From Streptomyces sp. F001 (GTDB lineage: Bacteria; Actinomycetota; Actinomycetes; Streptomycetales; Streptomycetaceae): a stretch of DNA of 64,000 bases. Under the pieces are notes generated by a model. It worked only from the letters and a program-made list of their open reading frames with translations. It made no database searches and was not told the DNA's origin. A program made the position numbers and the translations under genes. The stretch lies in NCBI RefSeq assembly GCF_004187715.1, contig NZ_QZWF01000019.1, positions 49,216 to 113,215 on the forward strand, in the 5' to 3' direction. Of this stretch, positions 8,501-16,933 are shown one piece after another; position 1 is the first letter of the stretch, and every line of letters begins with the position of its first letter.

Positions 8501-9549
8501 CCCGGCTCATACCCTCGCCGGTCGTCGTGGACATCCGCCCGGGTGCCCTCGACGACCTGGCCGGCGTGCTCGCCGACGAACGCATCTCGCACTCGGGCAA
8601 GCTCGCCGTCGCCGTCAGCGGCGGCTCCGGCGCCCGGCTGCGCGACCGGGTCGCCCCGCAACTGCCCGGCGCCACCTGGTACGAGGTCGGCGGCGGCACC
8701 CTCGACGACGCCGTCCGGCTGGCCGCCGACATCAAGGCCGGCCACTTCGACGCACTCGTCGGCCTCGGCGGCGGCAAGATCATCGACTGCGCCAAGTTCG
8801 CCGCGGCACGCGTGGGCCTGCCGCTGGTCGCCGTCCCCACGAACCTCGCGCACGACGGCCTGTGCTCGCCGGTCGCCACCCTCGACAACGACGCCGGCCG
8901 CGGCTCGTACGGCGTGCCCAACCCGATCGCCGTCGTCATCGACCTCGACGTCATCCGCGAGGCCCCGGTCCGCTTCGTCCGGGCCGGCATCGGCGACGCC
9001 GTCTCCAACATCTCCGCGATCCGCGACTGGGAGCTGGCCAACCGCGTCAAGGGCGAGAAGATCGACGGCCTCGCCGCCGCCATGGCCCGCCAGGCCGGCG
9101 AGGCGGTGCTCCGGCACCCGGGCGGCATCGGTGACAACGACTTCCTCCAGGTACTGGCCGAGGCGCTGGTCCTCAGCGGCATCGCCATGTCCGTGTCGGG
9201 CGACTCCCGCCCCTCCTCCGGCGCCTGCCACGAGATCAACCACGCCTTCGACCTGCTGTTCCCCAGGCGCGCCGCCGCCCACGGCGAGCAGTGCGGGCTG
9301 GGCGCGGCCTTCGCCATGTACCTGCGCGGAGCCCACGAGGAGTCGGCCTGCATGGCCGAGGTGCTGCGTCGGCACGGACTTCCGGTGCTGCCGGAGGAGA
9401 TCGGCTTCACGGACGACGAATTCGTCCGCGTCGTGGAGTTCGCTCCGCAGACCCGGCCCGGCCGCTACACGATCCTCGAACACCTCGACCTGACCACCGA
9501 CCAGATCAAGGACATCTACGCCGACTATGTCAAGGCCATCGGTAGCTGA
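8488..9549 (+). CDS. Iron-containing alcohol dehydrogenase, sn-glycerol-1-phosphate dehydrogenase (AraM/EgsA)-like
   Basis: A 353-residue dehydrogenase. The NAD-binding GGGKIIDCAKFAA is near residue 93, PTNLAHDGLCSPVA near 115, and the metal-site histidines lie in SGACHEINHAFD (about 245) and AAHGEQCGLG (about 262). The HDG-x-x-SP and SRPSSG blocks are typical of glycerol-1-phosphate dehydrogenases, which reduce DHAP to sn-glycerol 1-phosphate. Those are universal in archaea and sporadic in bacteria. GTG at 8488 is chosen because GGGAG lies 6 nt upstream and because it begins the conserved region. It overlaps the next gene by 23 bp. Confidence 0.82.
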   Translation: MPVLTRLIPSPVVVDIRPGALDDLAGVLADERISHSGKLAVAVSGGSGARLRDRVAPQLPGATWYEVGGGTLDDAVRLAADIKAGHFDALVGLGGGKIIDCAKFAAARVGLPLVAVPTNLAHDGLCSPVATLDNDAGRGSYGVPNPIAVVIDLDVIREAPVRFVRAGIGDAVSNISAIRDWELANRVKGEKIDGLAAAMARQAGEAVLRHPGGIGDNDFLQVLAEALVLSGIAMSVSGDSRPSSGACHEINHAFDLLFPRRAAAHGEQCGLGAAFAMYLRGAHEESACMAEVLRRHGLPVLPEEIGFTDDEFVRVVEFAPQTRPGRYTILEHLDLTTDQIKDIYADYVKAIGS

Positions 9550-10306
9550 ACTCCGCCCCGTCGTTCACCCCGCGGGGGTGAAGGACCGGCGCAGCGGTGA
9601 GCACTGGATGGGACGCCTCTACATGCGCGAGGTGTCCCTGCGGGTCGACCGCTACCTGGTGAACACCAGGGTCACGCCCAACCAGCTCACGTACCTGATG
9701 ACCGTCTGCGGTGTCCTCGCGGCCCCGGCACTCCTGGTGCCGGGGATCCCCGGGGCGGCGCTCGGCGTGATCATGGTCCAGCTCTACCTGTTGCTGGACT
9801 GCGTCGACGGTGAGATCGCGCGCTGGAAGAAGCAGTACTCGCTGGGCGGTGTCTATCTGGACCGCGTCGGTGCCTACCTCACCGATGCCGCGGTCCTCGT
9901 CGGCTTCGGCCTGCGCGCCGCCGACCTGTGGGGCAGCGGCCGTATCGACTGGCTGTGGGCCTTCCTCGGCACCCTCGCCGCCCTCGGCGCCATCCTGATC
10001 AAGGCCGAGACCGACCTCGTCGGTGTCGCCCGCCACCAGGGCGGACTGCCGCCGGTCAAGGAGGCTGCCTCCGAGATGCGCTCCTCCGGCATGGCGCTCG
10101 CCCGCCGCGCCGCGGCCGCGCTCAAGTTCCACCGCCTGATCCTCGGCATCGAGGCGTCCCTGCTGATCCTGGTCCTGGCGATCGTCGACCAGGTCCGCGG
10201 CGACCTGTTCTTCTCCCGGCTCGGCGTCGCGGTGCTGGCCGGCATCGCGCTGCTGCAGACCGTGCTGCACCTCGTGTCCATCCTCGCCTCGAGCAGGCTG
10301 AAGTGA
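9527..10306 (+). CDS. CDP-alcohol phosphatidyltransferase
   Basis: A 259-residue multi-spanning membrane enzyme with the complete family signature DCVDGEIARWKKQYSLGG...DRVGAYLTD (about residues 87-118). It is a shorter paralogue of the 590-residue protein at the head of the operon. The start lies inside the previous gene and the stop overlaps the glycosyltransferase start (GTGA), so it is strictly coupled. Two such transferases in one operon suggest two different phosphodiester linkages, or lipid-anchor and chain steps, in one product. Confidence 0.87.
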   Translation: MSRPSVAELRPVVHPAGVKDRRSGEHWMGRLYMREVSLRVDRYLVNTRVTPNQLTYLMTVCGVLAAPALLVPGIPGAALGVIMVQLYLLLDCVDGEIARWKKQYSLGGVYLDRVGAYLTDAAVLVGFGLRAADLWGSGRIDWLWAFLGTLAALGAILIKAETDLVGVARHQGGLPPVKEAASEMRSSGMALARRAAAALKFHRLILGIEASLLILVLAIVDQVRGDLFFSRLGVAVLAGIALLQTVLHLVSILASSRLK

Positions 10307-11184
10307 GCGGCATGAAGGTCGGGGCGGTCATCATCACCATGGGCAACCGCCCCGAGGAGCTGCGCGCCCTGCTCGACTCGGTCGCCAAGCAGGACGGCGA
10401 CCCGATACCCGTGGTCGTCGTCGGCAACGGCTCACCCGTGCCGGAGGTCCCCGACGGTGTCCGCACGGTCGAGCTGCCCGAGAACCTCGGCATCCCCGGC
10501 GGCCGCAACATCGGCATCGAGGCCTTCGGCCCCAGCGGCCGTGACGTCGACATACTGCTGTTCCTCGACGACGACGGCCTGCTCGCCCGCACCGACACCG
10601 CCGAGCTGTGCCGCCAGGCCTTCGCGGCCGACCCGAAACTCGGGATCGTCAGCTTCCGCATCGCCGACCCGGACACCGGCGTCACCCAGCGCCGCCACGT
10701 CCCCCGGCTGCGCGCCTCCGACCCGATGCGCTCCTCCCGGGTCACCACCTTCCTCGGCGGCGCCAACGCCGTCCGCACCCAGGTCTTCGCCGAGGTCGGC
10801 GGCCTCCCGGACGCATTCTTCTACGCCCACGAGGAAACCGACCTCGCATGGCGGGCCCTCGACGCGGGCTGGATGATCGACTACCGGTCCGACATGGTGC
10901 TGTACCACCCGACGACCGCGCCCTCGCGGCACGCGGTCTACCACCGCATGGTCGCCCGCAACCGCGTCTGGCTCGCCCGCCGCAACCTGCCCGCCCCCCT
11001 GGTGCCGGTCTACCTGGGCATCTGGCTGCTGCTCACCCTGCTGCGCCGCCCCTCGCGGCCGGCTCTGCGAGCATGGTTCGGCGGGTTCCGGGAAGGCTGG
11101 CGCAGCCCGTGCGGCCCCCGCAGGCCCATGAAGTGGCGTACGGTGTGGCGGCTGACCCGGCTGGGCCGACCTCCTGTCATCTGA
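10303..11184 (+). CDS. Family 2 glycosyltransferase
   Basis: A GT-A fold enzyme of 293 residues. The nucleotide-sugar segment VGAVIITMGNRPEELRALLDS is at the N-terminus, the DxD-like LFLDDDG is near residue 87, the GGAN acceptor-site segment near 152, and ETDLAWRALDAGW (the ED-type base) near 178. A hydrophobic, basic C-terminus suggests membrane association. GTG at 10303 overlaps the previous stop (GTGA); ATG at 10312 is an alternative start. It probably adds a sugar to the phospho-alcohol polymer of this operon. Confidence 0.85.
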   Translation: MSGMKVGAVIITMGNRPEELRALLDSVAKQDGDPIPVVVVGNGSPVPEVPDGVRTVELPENLGIPGGRNIGIEAFGPSGRDVDILLFLDDDGLLARTDTAELCRQAFAADPKLGIVSFRIADPDTGVTQRRHVPRLRASDPMRSSRVTTFLGGANAVRTQVFAEVGGLPDAFFYAHEETDLAWRALDAGWMIDYRSDMVLYHPTTAPSRHAVYHRMVARNRVWLARRNLPAPLVPVYLGIWLLLTLLRRPSRPALRAWFGGFREGWRSPCGPRRPMKWRTVWRLTRLGRPPVI

Positions 11185-11282
11185 CAAGCTCGTCCCTGAG
11201 AGCATTCGGGGCGTAACGCTCGGCTCCCGGCCCGTGGCCGGCCAGCACCGGCCGCGCATCTCGAAGACGAAAGTTTCCACCA

Positions 11283-12212
11283 GTGAGTGAGACAACGCAC
11301 GACCGCTCAGTCGCGGTGACCGCGCCCGCGTCACCCGACGAGGGACTGACCGCGACGGAGCTCGCGGCGAAGTACGGCCTGTCCGTGAGCGGCGCCCGGC
11401 CCTCCCTCGTCGAGTACGTCCGCCAGCTCTGGGACCGGCGTCACTTCATCCTCGCCTTCTCGCGGGCGAAGCTGACCGCCCAGTACAGCCAGGCCAAGCT
11501 CGGCCAGCTGTGGCAGGTGGTCACGCCACTGCTGAACGCGGCCGTGTACTTCTTCATCTTCGGGGTGATCCTGGAGGCCGACCGCGGGATGGAACGCGAG
11601 GTCTACATTCCGTTCCTGGTCACCGGCGTGTTCGTGTTCACCTTCACGCAGAGCTCGGTGATGGCGGGCGTCCGCGCGATCTCCGGCAACCTGGGGCTGG
11701 TCCGCGCCCTGCACTTCCCGCGGGCCTCGCTGCCGGTGTCCTTCGCGCTCCAGCAGCTCCAGCAGCTGCTCTTCTCGATGATCGTGCTGTTCGCGGTGAC
11801 CGTTGCCTTCGGCAGCTACCCGGACCTGTCCTGGGTGCTGATCCTTCCGGCGCTGGCCCTGCAGTTCTGCTTCAACACCGGCCTCGCGCTGATCATGGCC
11901 CGGGCCGGCGCCAAGACGCCCGACCTGGCGCAGCTGATGCCGTTCGTGATGCGTACCTGGATGTACGCGTCCGGTGTCATGTACTCCATCCCGATCATGC
12001 TCGCCGACAAGCCGCAGTGGATCGCCGACGTGCTGCAGTGGAACCCGGCGGCCATCTACATGGACCTGATCCGCTTCGCCCTGATCGACGACTACGGCTC
12101 CGAGTGGCTCCCCGACCACGTGTGGGCGGTCGCGGGCGGCTGGGCCCTCCTCTTCGCCGTCGGCGGCTTCGTGTACTTCTGGAAGGCGGAGGAGAGGTAC
12201 GGACGTGGCTGA
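11283..12212 (+). CDS. ABC-2 type polysaccharide/teichoic-acid exporter, permease
   Basis: A 309-residue TagG/Wzm-type permease with a soluble N-terminal leader (about 55 residues), an amphipathic interface segment (AKLTAQYSQAKLGQLWQV) and six hydrophobic segments. It pairs with the ATPase whose start overlaps its last 8 bp. Such pairs export undecaprenyl-linked polymers across the membrane. A 98-bp gap separates it from the glycosyltransferase, so it may have its own promoter, but orientation and function tie it to the upstream biosynthetic genes. Confidence 0.9.
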   Translation: MSETTHDRSVAVTAPASPDEGLTATELAAKYGLSVSGARPSLVEYVRQLWDRRHFILAFSRAKLTAQYSQAKLGQLWQVVTPLLNAAVYFFIFGVILEADRGMEREVYIPFLVTGVFVFTFTQSSVMAGVRAISGNLGLVRALHFPRASLPVSFALQQLQQLLFSMIVLFAVTVAFGSYPDLSWVLILPALALQFCFNTGLALIMARAGAKTPDLAQLMPFVMRTWMYASGVMYSIPIMLADKPQWIADVLQWNPAAIYMDLIRFALIDDYGSEWLPDHVWAVAGGWALLFAVGGFVYFWKAEERYGRG

Positions 12213-12984
12213 GCGCACCCCCGAGGACCGCATCCCCACCGTCATCGCGGACGACCTGCACATCGTCTACCGCGTCAACGGCGCCAAGACCGGCAAGGGC
12301 AGCGCCACCGCCGCCCTCAGCCGCATCCTGAAGCGTGGCGATGAGCGCGGCGTGCGCAAGGTGCACGCCGTGCGGGGTGTCTCCTTCGTCGCCTACCGCG
12401 GCGAGGCCATCGGTCTGATCGGCTCCAACGGCTCCGGCAAGTCGACCCTGCTGCGCGCCATCGCCGGCCTGCTGCCCGCCGAGAGCGGCAAGGTCTACAC
12501 CGACGGCCAGCCCTCGCTGCTCGGTGTGAACGCGGCCCTGATGAACGACCTGACGGGCGAGCGGAACGTGATACTGGGCGGGCTCGCCATGGGCATGTCC
12601 CGGGAGCAGATCAAGGAGCGCTACCAGGAGATCGTCGACTTCTCCGGCATCAACGAGAAGGGCGACTTCATCACCCTCCCGATGCGCACCTACTCCTCCG
12701 GCATGGCCGCCCGCCTGCGCTTCTCCATCGCCGCCGCCAAGGACCACGACGTCCTGATGATCGACGAGGCCCTCGCCACCGGCGACCGCAAGTTCCAGAA
12801 GCGCTCCGAGGAACGCATCCGGGAGCTGCGCAAGCAGGCCGGCACGGTGTTTCTGGTCAGTCACAACAACAAGTCGATCCGCGACACCTGCGACCGTGTC
12901 CTGTGGCTGGAACGCGGCGAGCTGCGCATGGACGGCCCGACCGACGAGGTCATCAAGGAGTACGAGAAGTTCACCGGCAAGTAG
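12205..12984 (+). CDS. ABC polysaccharide/teichoic-acid exporter, ATPase
   Basis: A 259-residue TagH/Wzt-type ATPase. Walker A is GSNGSGKSTL (near residue 72), the signature is TYSSGMAARLRFS (near 160), Walker B is VLMIDEALATGD (near 182) and the switch His lies in LVSHNNKS. It has no C-terminal carbohydrate-binding extension, as in short TagH-like forms. It starts with GTG inside the permease gene. A MITE-like repeat and a terminator follow 10 bp after its stop and close the glycopolymer operon. Confidence 0.92.
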   Translation: MAERTPEDRIPTVIADDLHIVYRVNGAKTGKGSATAALSRILKRGDERGVRKVHAVRGVSFVAYRGEAIGLIGSNGSGKSTLLRAIAGLLPAESGKVYTDGQPSLLGVNAALMNDLTGERNVILGGLAMGMSREQIKERYQEIVDFSGINEKGDFITLPMRTYSSGMAARLRFSIAAAKDHDVLMIDEALATGDRKFQKRSEERIRELRKQAGTVFLVSHNNKSIRDTCDRVLWLERGELRMDGPTDEVIKEYEKFTGK

Positions 12985-12993
12985 CCCGGGTGT

Positions 12994-13169
12994 CCAGGGC
13001 CTGTCTTTCGGATCACGTCTTTCCGGCCGAGGGCACCCGAAAACGCTGGTGAGCGGGGCTTGGTGCGTGCAGCTGCAAGGCGGAGGAGGGAGTCGGCGAC
13101 CGACGACAACGCGGCAGATGTGCGTGCGAAGCCCCGCGGCCCGGGCGTGATCCGAAAGACAGGCCCTGG
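12994..13169. mobile_element. MITE-like element with 24-bp perfect terminal inverted repeats
   Basis: Positions 12994-13017 and 13146-13169 are perfect 24-bp reverse complements that enclose about 128 bp without a credible gene. The arms start with CCAGGGCCTGTCTTTCGGAT. Size and arrangement fit a non-autonomous miniature IS. It sits between the ABC ATPase stop and a terminator. I see no clear target-site duplication. As RNA it would form a very long hairpin. Confidence 0.7.
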
Positions 13170-13197
13170 GCCTCACCGGAACTGTTCCGGCGGGGCC
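13169..13197 (+). terminator. Hairpin closing the glycopolymer operon
   Basis: The arms 13169-13182 and 13184-13197 pair over 14 bp with one wobble and one mismatch. No U-run follows, as is common in Streptomyces. The 280 bp from here to hpnC hold no other gene and must carry the hopanoid promoter. I could not assign -35/-10 boxes with confidence; a TAATG-containing AT-rich patch near 13371 is one candidate. Confidence 0.55.
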
Positions 13198-13475
13198 CTG
13201 CGTCGTGTGCAAAGGGGCCTTGAGCCACCGGCAAAGGAAACGTCAACTCCGGCTTGCCGTAGGAATCTTGAGGTCAATCGGTGTGTTGTTGTGATGCGCC
13301 GGACACCCCCACGCTCCACGGCGCGTTGTACAACGTAAGCTGTACCGGTGCCGAATCACGGCAAGTAGGGCGATAATGCGCGACACCTACCACCGGGCGG
13401 CCGCACGAAACCCGGGCGGCGTGTCCGAAATAGTGCGTATTGGGTCGGCAGTGTAGAACGGGAGATGTGACGGCA

Positions 13476-13541
13476 ATGGCTACGGAAACTCCCCAGCCCC
13501 GCGCAGCATGTGCCGTCCCCGCCCCGGGCAGCAAACGGTGA
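13476..13541 (+). CDS. Candidate 21-codon upstream ORF coupled to hpnC
   Basis: ATG at 13476 follows GGGAG with 11-nt spacing and encodes MATETPQPRAACAVPAPGSK plus one residue. Its TGA stop (13539-13541) overlaps the GTG start of hpnC (13538) in a GTGA. The hpnC start has no convincing Shine-Dalgarno of its own, so translation of this leader may deliver ribosomes to hpnC. It could be a true leader peptide or a by-product of the spacing; conservation across species would decide. Confidence 0.4.
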   Translation: MATETPQPRAACAVPAPGSKR

Positions 13542-14440
13542 CGGGAACCGACACGGCGCGCACGGCCGATCCGGAGCGCGCGACGCTGGACAAGGCCACG
13601 GCCGAGAACTTCCCCGTGGCCCCTTTCTTCCTGCCCAGAGCCTGGCGCACCGACCTGATGGCCGTGTACGGCTTCGCCCGACTCGTCGACGACATCGGTG
13701 ACGGCGACCTGGCCCCCGGCGGCGCCGACGCACGGCTGCTCGGCGTGTCGGCCGACCGGGCCGGGGACCGGCTGGCGCTCCTCGACGCCTTCGAGGCCGA
13801 CCTGCGCCGTGTCTTCGACTCCACGCCGCGCCACCCCCTGCTGCGCCGTCTCCAGCCGACCGTCCGCCGGTGCTCCCTCACGCCCGAGCCGTTCCTCGGC
13901 CTGATCGCCGCCAACCGCCAGGACCAACTGGTCAAGCGGTACGAGACCTACGACGACCTGCTCGCCTACTGCGAGCTGTCCGCCAACCCCGTGGGCCGGC
14001 TCGTCCTCGCCGTGACCGGCACCTCCACCCCCGAGCGGATCCGCCGCTCCGACGCGATCTGCACGGCCCTGCAGATCGTCGAGCACCTTCAGGACGTGGC
14101 CGAGGACCTCGGCCGTGACCGCATCTATCTGCCCGCCGAGGACATGAAGCGCTTTCATGTCCAGGAGGCGGATCTCGCCACGCCCACAGCGGGCGCGTCG
14201 GTGCGCGCACTGGTTGCGTACGAAGCGCAACGCGCCCGCGTTCTCCTGAATGAAGGCGCCCCCCTCGTGGGTAGCGTGCACGGCAGGTTGAGGCTGCTGC
14301 TTGCGGGGTTCGTGGCGGGGGGAAGGGCGGCAATCCGTGCGATCGCCGCCGCCGAATACGACGTACTTCCCGGCCCGCCCAAGCCCGGCAAGCTCCAGTT
14401 GCTGCGTGAGGTGGGCGTGACTCTGCGAGGAGAGGGGTGA
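13538..14440 (+). CDS. hpnC: Hydroxysqualene synthase HpnC
   Basis: A 300-residue squalene/phytoene-synthase-family enzyme. The first Asp-rich motif is LVDDIGDG (near residue 51), and the second region is EHLQDVAEDLGRDRIYLP (near 185). In the HpnCDE route, HpnC hydrates presqualene diphosphate (made by HpnD) to hydroxysqualene. GTG at 13538 is preferred over ATG 13508 because of the coupled leader ORF and the family N-terminus. Its stop overlaps the hpnD start (GTGA). It is the first gene of the hopanoid operon. Confidence 0.9.
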   Translation: MTGTDTARTADPERATLDKATAENFPVAPFFLPRAWRTDLMAVYGFARLVDDIGDGDLAPGGADARLLGVSADRAGDRLALLDAFEADLRRVFDSTPRHPLLRRLQPTVRRCSLTPEPFLGLIAANRQDQLVKRYETYDDLLAYCELSANPVGRLVLAVTGTSTPERIRRSDAICTALQIVEHLQDVAEDLGRDRIYLPAEDMKRFHVQEADLATPTAGASVRALVAYEAQRARVLLNEGAPLVGSVHGRLRLLLAGFVAGGRAAIRAIAAAEYDVLPGPPKPGKLQLLREVGVTLRGEG

Positions 14441-15387
14441 TCCGGACCGTGGAGTCGGAACCACACGTGTCCGCACCGGTACTCGCTGCCTACAGCTACT
14501 GCGAGGCCGTCACCGGACAGCAGGCCCGTAACTTCGCCTACGGCATCAGGCTGCTGCCGACGCCCAAGCGCCGGGCCATGTCGGCGCTGTACGCGTTCTC
14601 CCGCCGCGTCGACGACATCGGCGACGGCGCGCTCACCGACGACGTGAAGATCGCCAGACTCGAGGACACCCGGGCACTGCTCACCCGGATCCACGAGGAG
14701 GCGGTCGACGAGGACGACACCGACCCGGTCGGCGTCGCCCTCGCTCATGCCGCCCAGCAGTTCCCGATCCCGCTCGGCGGCCTGGACGAGCTCATCGACG
14801 GCGTCCTGATGGACGTACGCGGCGAGACCTACGAGACCTGGGACGACCTGAAGGTCTACTGCCGCTGCGTGGCCGGTGCCATCGGGCGGCTCTCGCTCGG
14901 CGTTTTCGGAACGGAACCGGGGGCGCGCGGCACCGAGCGCGCCTCCGAGTACGCCGACACGCTCGGGCTCGCACTCCAGCTCACCAACATCCTGCGGGAC
15001 ATCCGCGAGGACGCCGAGGGCGGACGCACCTACCTGCCCGCCGACGACCTGGCCAAGTTCGGCTGCTCGGCCGGGTTCAGCGGGCCGAAACCGCCGGAGG
15101 GCTCCGACTTCGCGGGCCTCGTGCACTTCGAAGTGCGACGGGCCCGCGCCCTTTTCGCCGAGGGCTACCAGCTCCTGCCCATGCTCGACCGGCGCAGCGG
15201 CGCCTGTGTCGCCGCGATGGCCGGCATCTACCGCCGCCTCCTCGACCGCATCGAGCGCGAACCGGAAGCCGTGCTGCGCGGCCGGGTCTCACTGCCCGGA
15301 CGCGAGAAGGCGTACGTCGCCGTGCGCGGTCTGTCCGGCCTGGACACCCGGCATGTGACCCGGCGGACCGTCAGGAGGCGCGCCTGA
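14437..15387 (+). CDS. hpnD: Presqualene diphosphate synthase HpnD
   Basis: A 316-residue squalene/phytoene-synthase-family enzyme that condenses two farnesyl diphosphates into presqualene diphosphate. The substrate motifs are SRRVDDIGDGAL (near residue 55) and QLTNILRDIREDAEGGRTYLP (near 185), with YCRCVAGAIGRLS between them. The GTG start overlaps the hpnC stop, and its own stop overlaps the start of the small ORF that follows. HpnD precedes HpnC and HpnE in the pathway although hpnC is first in the operon. Confidence 0.93.
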   Translation: MIRTVESEPHVSAPVLAAYSYCEAVTGQQARNFAYGIRLLPTPKRRAMSALYAFSRRVDDIGDGALTDDVKIARLEDTRALLTRIHEEAVDEDDTDPVGVALAHAAQQFPIPLGGLDELIDGVLMDVRGETYETWDDLKVYCRCVAGAIGRLSLGVFGTEPGARGTERASEYADTLGLALQLTNILRDIREDAEGGRTYLPADDLAKFGCSAGFSGPKPPEGSDFAGLVHFEVRRARALFAEGYQLLPMLDRRSGACVAAMAGIYRRLLDRIEREPEAVLRGRVSLPGREKAYVAVRGLSGLDTRHVTRRTVRRRA

Positions 15388-15527
15388 TGGACAACCTGGG
15401 ACAGGGTGACGCCACCGGCGAAATGCGGCACGCAACCCTCCGCTGCCGGGCCGCGTCCCAGACTGCAACGACCTGCCGTGACCGGTTCTCGCGCCGCGGC
15501 CGGTACGTGGGGGAGGGTGCACGATGA
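15387..15527 (+). CDS. Small ORF between hpnD and hpnE, 46 aa (DUF6380-like)
   Basis: ATG at 15387 overlaps the hpnD stop (TGATG), follows a strong AGGAGG at 8-nt spacing, and its TGA overlaps the hpnE ATG (ATGA). The product begins MDNLGQGDATGEMRHAT and is Arg-rich, without membrane segments. A small ORF occupies this slot in other streptomycetes (SCO6761 in my memory), and I recall a DUF6380 family with a similar start. It may be a real peptide, or mainly a device that couples hpnE translation to hpnD. No function is known. Confidence 0.6.
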   Translation: MDNLGQGDATGEMRHATLRCRAASQTATTCRDRFSRRGRYVGEGAR

Positions 15528-16933
15528 CCGACGGCACGTGGTCGGGGTCCGCCAGGGACGCCGTCGTGATCGGCGGAGGGCTCGCCGGTATCACCGCCGC
15601 GCTCGCGCTCGCCGACGCCGGAGTGCGCGTCACCCTGCTCGAAGGACGGCCCCGGCTCGGCGGGCTGGCCTTCTCCTTCCAGCGCGGCGAGCTGACCGTC
15701 GACAACGGACAACACGTCTACCTGCGCTGCTGCACCGCCTACCGCTGGTTCCTCGACCGTATCGACGGCGCGGCACTGGCTCCGCTGCAGGATCGTCTCG
15801 ACGTGCCCGTCCTCGACGTCACCAAGCCCGAGGGCCGGCGGCTCGGCAGGCTGCGGCGCGACGCCCTGCCCGTGCCCCTGCATCTGGGGCGCAGCCTGGC
15901 GACGTATCCGCACCTCTCACTCGCCGAGCGTGCCATGGTCGGCCGGGCCGCGCTCGCGCTCAAGGGCCTCGACCTCGCCGATCCGACCCTGGACGCACAG
16001 GACTTCGGCAGCTGGCTGACCGCGCACGGTCAGTCGGCGCGTGCCGTCGAGGCCCTGTGGGACCTGGTCGGGGTCGCCACCCTCAACGCGGTCGCGGGCG
16101 ACGCCTCCCTGGGGCTCGCCGCGATGGTGTTCAAGACCGGTCTGCTGTCCGACCCGGGCGCGGCCGACATCGGCTGGGCGCGTGTCCCGCTGGGCGAACT
16201 GCACGACCGGCTGGCCCGCAAGGCGCTCGACTCCGCGGGCGTCCGTACCGAACTGCGCTCACGAGTCACCTCCATCTCCCGGAACTCCCAGTACGAGAAC
16301 GGGCGTTGGACCGTTCAGGTTCCCGGCGAGACCATCGAGACGGACGCAGTCGTACTCGCCGTACCCCAGCGCGAGACGTACGACCTGCTGCCGGACGGCG
16401 CCCTGGACGCCCCCGACCAGCTGCTGCGGATCGGCACCGCGCCGATTCTCAACATCCATGTCGTCTACGACCGCAAGGTGCTCGTCAGGCCCTTCCTGAC
16501 CGCGCTCGGCACGCCGGTGCAGTGGGTCTTCGACCGCACCGAGGCGTCCGGGCTCGAGCAGGGGCAGTACCTCGCGCTGTCGCAGTCCGTGGCCCAGGAC
16601 GAGATCGACGCTCCGGTCGCCGAGCTGCGCGAGCGGTACCTGCCCGAACTCGAAAGGCTGCTGCCCCGCGCCCGCGGTGCCGAGGTGCGGGACTTCTTCG
16701 TGACCAGGGAGCGCACCGCCACGTTCGCTCCCGCCCCCGGCGTCGGACGGCTGCGGCCCGGCGCCCGTACCAAGGCACCCGGCCTGTACCTGGCCGGAGC
16801 GTGGACCGCCACCGGGTGGCCCGCGACCATGGAGAGTGCGGTCCGCAGCGGCATCGGTGCGGCGGACGCCGCGCTGAGCGCCCTGGGCCGGCCCCGCCCC
16901 CGCCACCTCTTCGACGTCGAGGAGGCGGCCTGA
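15524..16933 (+). CDS. hpnE: Hydroxysqualene dehydroxylase HpnE
   Basis: A 469-residue FAD-dependent oxidoreductase of the phytoene-desaturase type that reduces hydroxysqualene to squalene. The FAD-binding dinucleotide motif VVIGGGLAGITAALALA is at residues 14-30, the HpnE-typical DNGQHVYLRCCTAY is near 64-77, and the C-terminal FAD motif GLYLAGAWTATGWPATMESAVRSG is near 420-443. It starts within the stop of the small ORF and ends within the start of the polyprenyl synthase gene (TGATG). Confidence 0.94.
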   Translation: MTDGTWSGSARDAVVIGGGLAGITAALALADAGVRVTLLEGRPRLGGLAFSFQRGELTVDNGQHVYLRCCTAYRWFLDRIDGAALAPLQDRLDVPVLDVTKPEGRRLGRLRRDALPVPLHLGRSLATYPHLSLAERAMVGRAALALKGLDLADPTLDAQDFGSWLTAHGQSARAVEALWDLVGVATLNAVAGDASLGLAAMVFKTGLLSDPGAADIGWARVPLGELHDRLARKALDSAGVRTELRSRVTSISRNSQYENGRWTVQVPGETIETDAVVLAVPQRETYDLLPDGALDAPDQLLRIGTAPILNIHVVYDRKVLVRPFLTALGTPVQWVFDRTEASGLEQGQYLALSQSVAQDEIDAPVAELRERYLPELERLLPRARGAEVRDFFVTRERTATFAPAPGVGRLRPGARTKAPGLYLAGAWTATGWPATMESAVRSGIGAADAALSALGRPRPRHLFDVEEAA

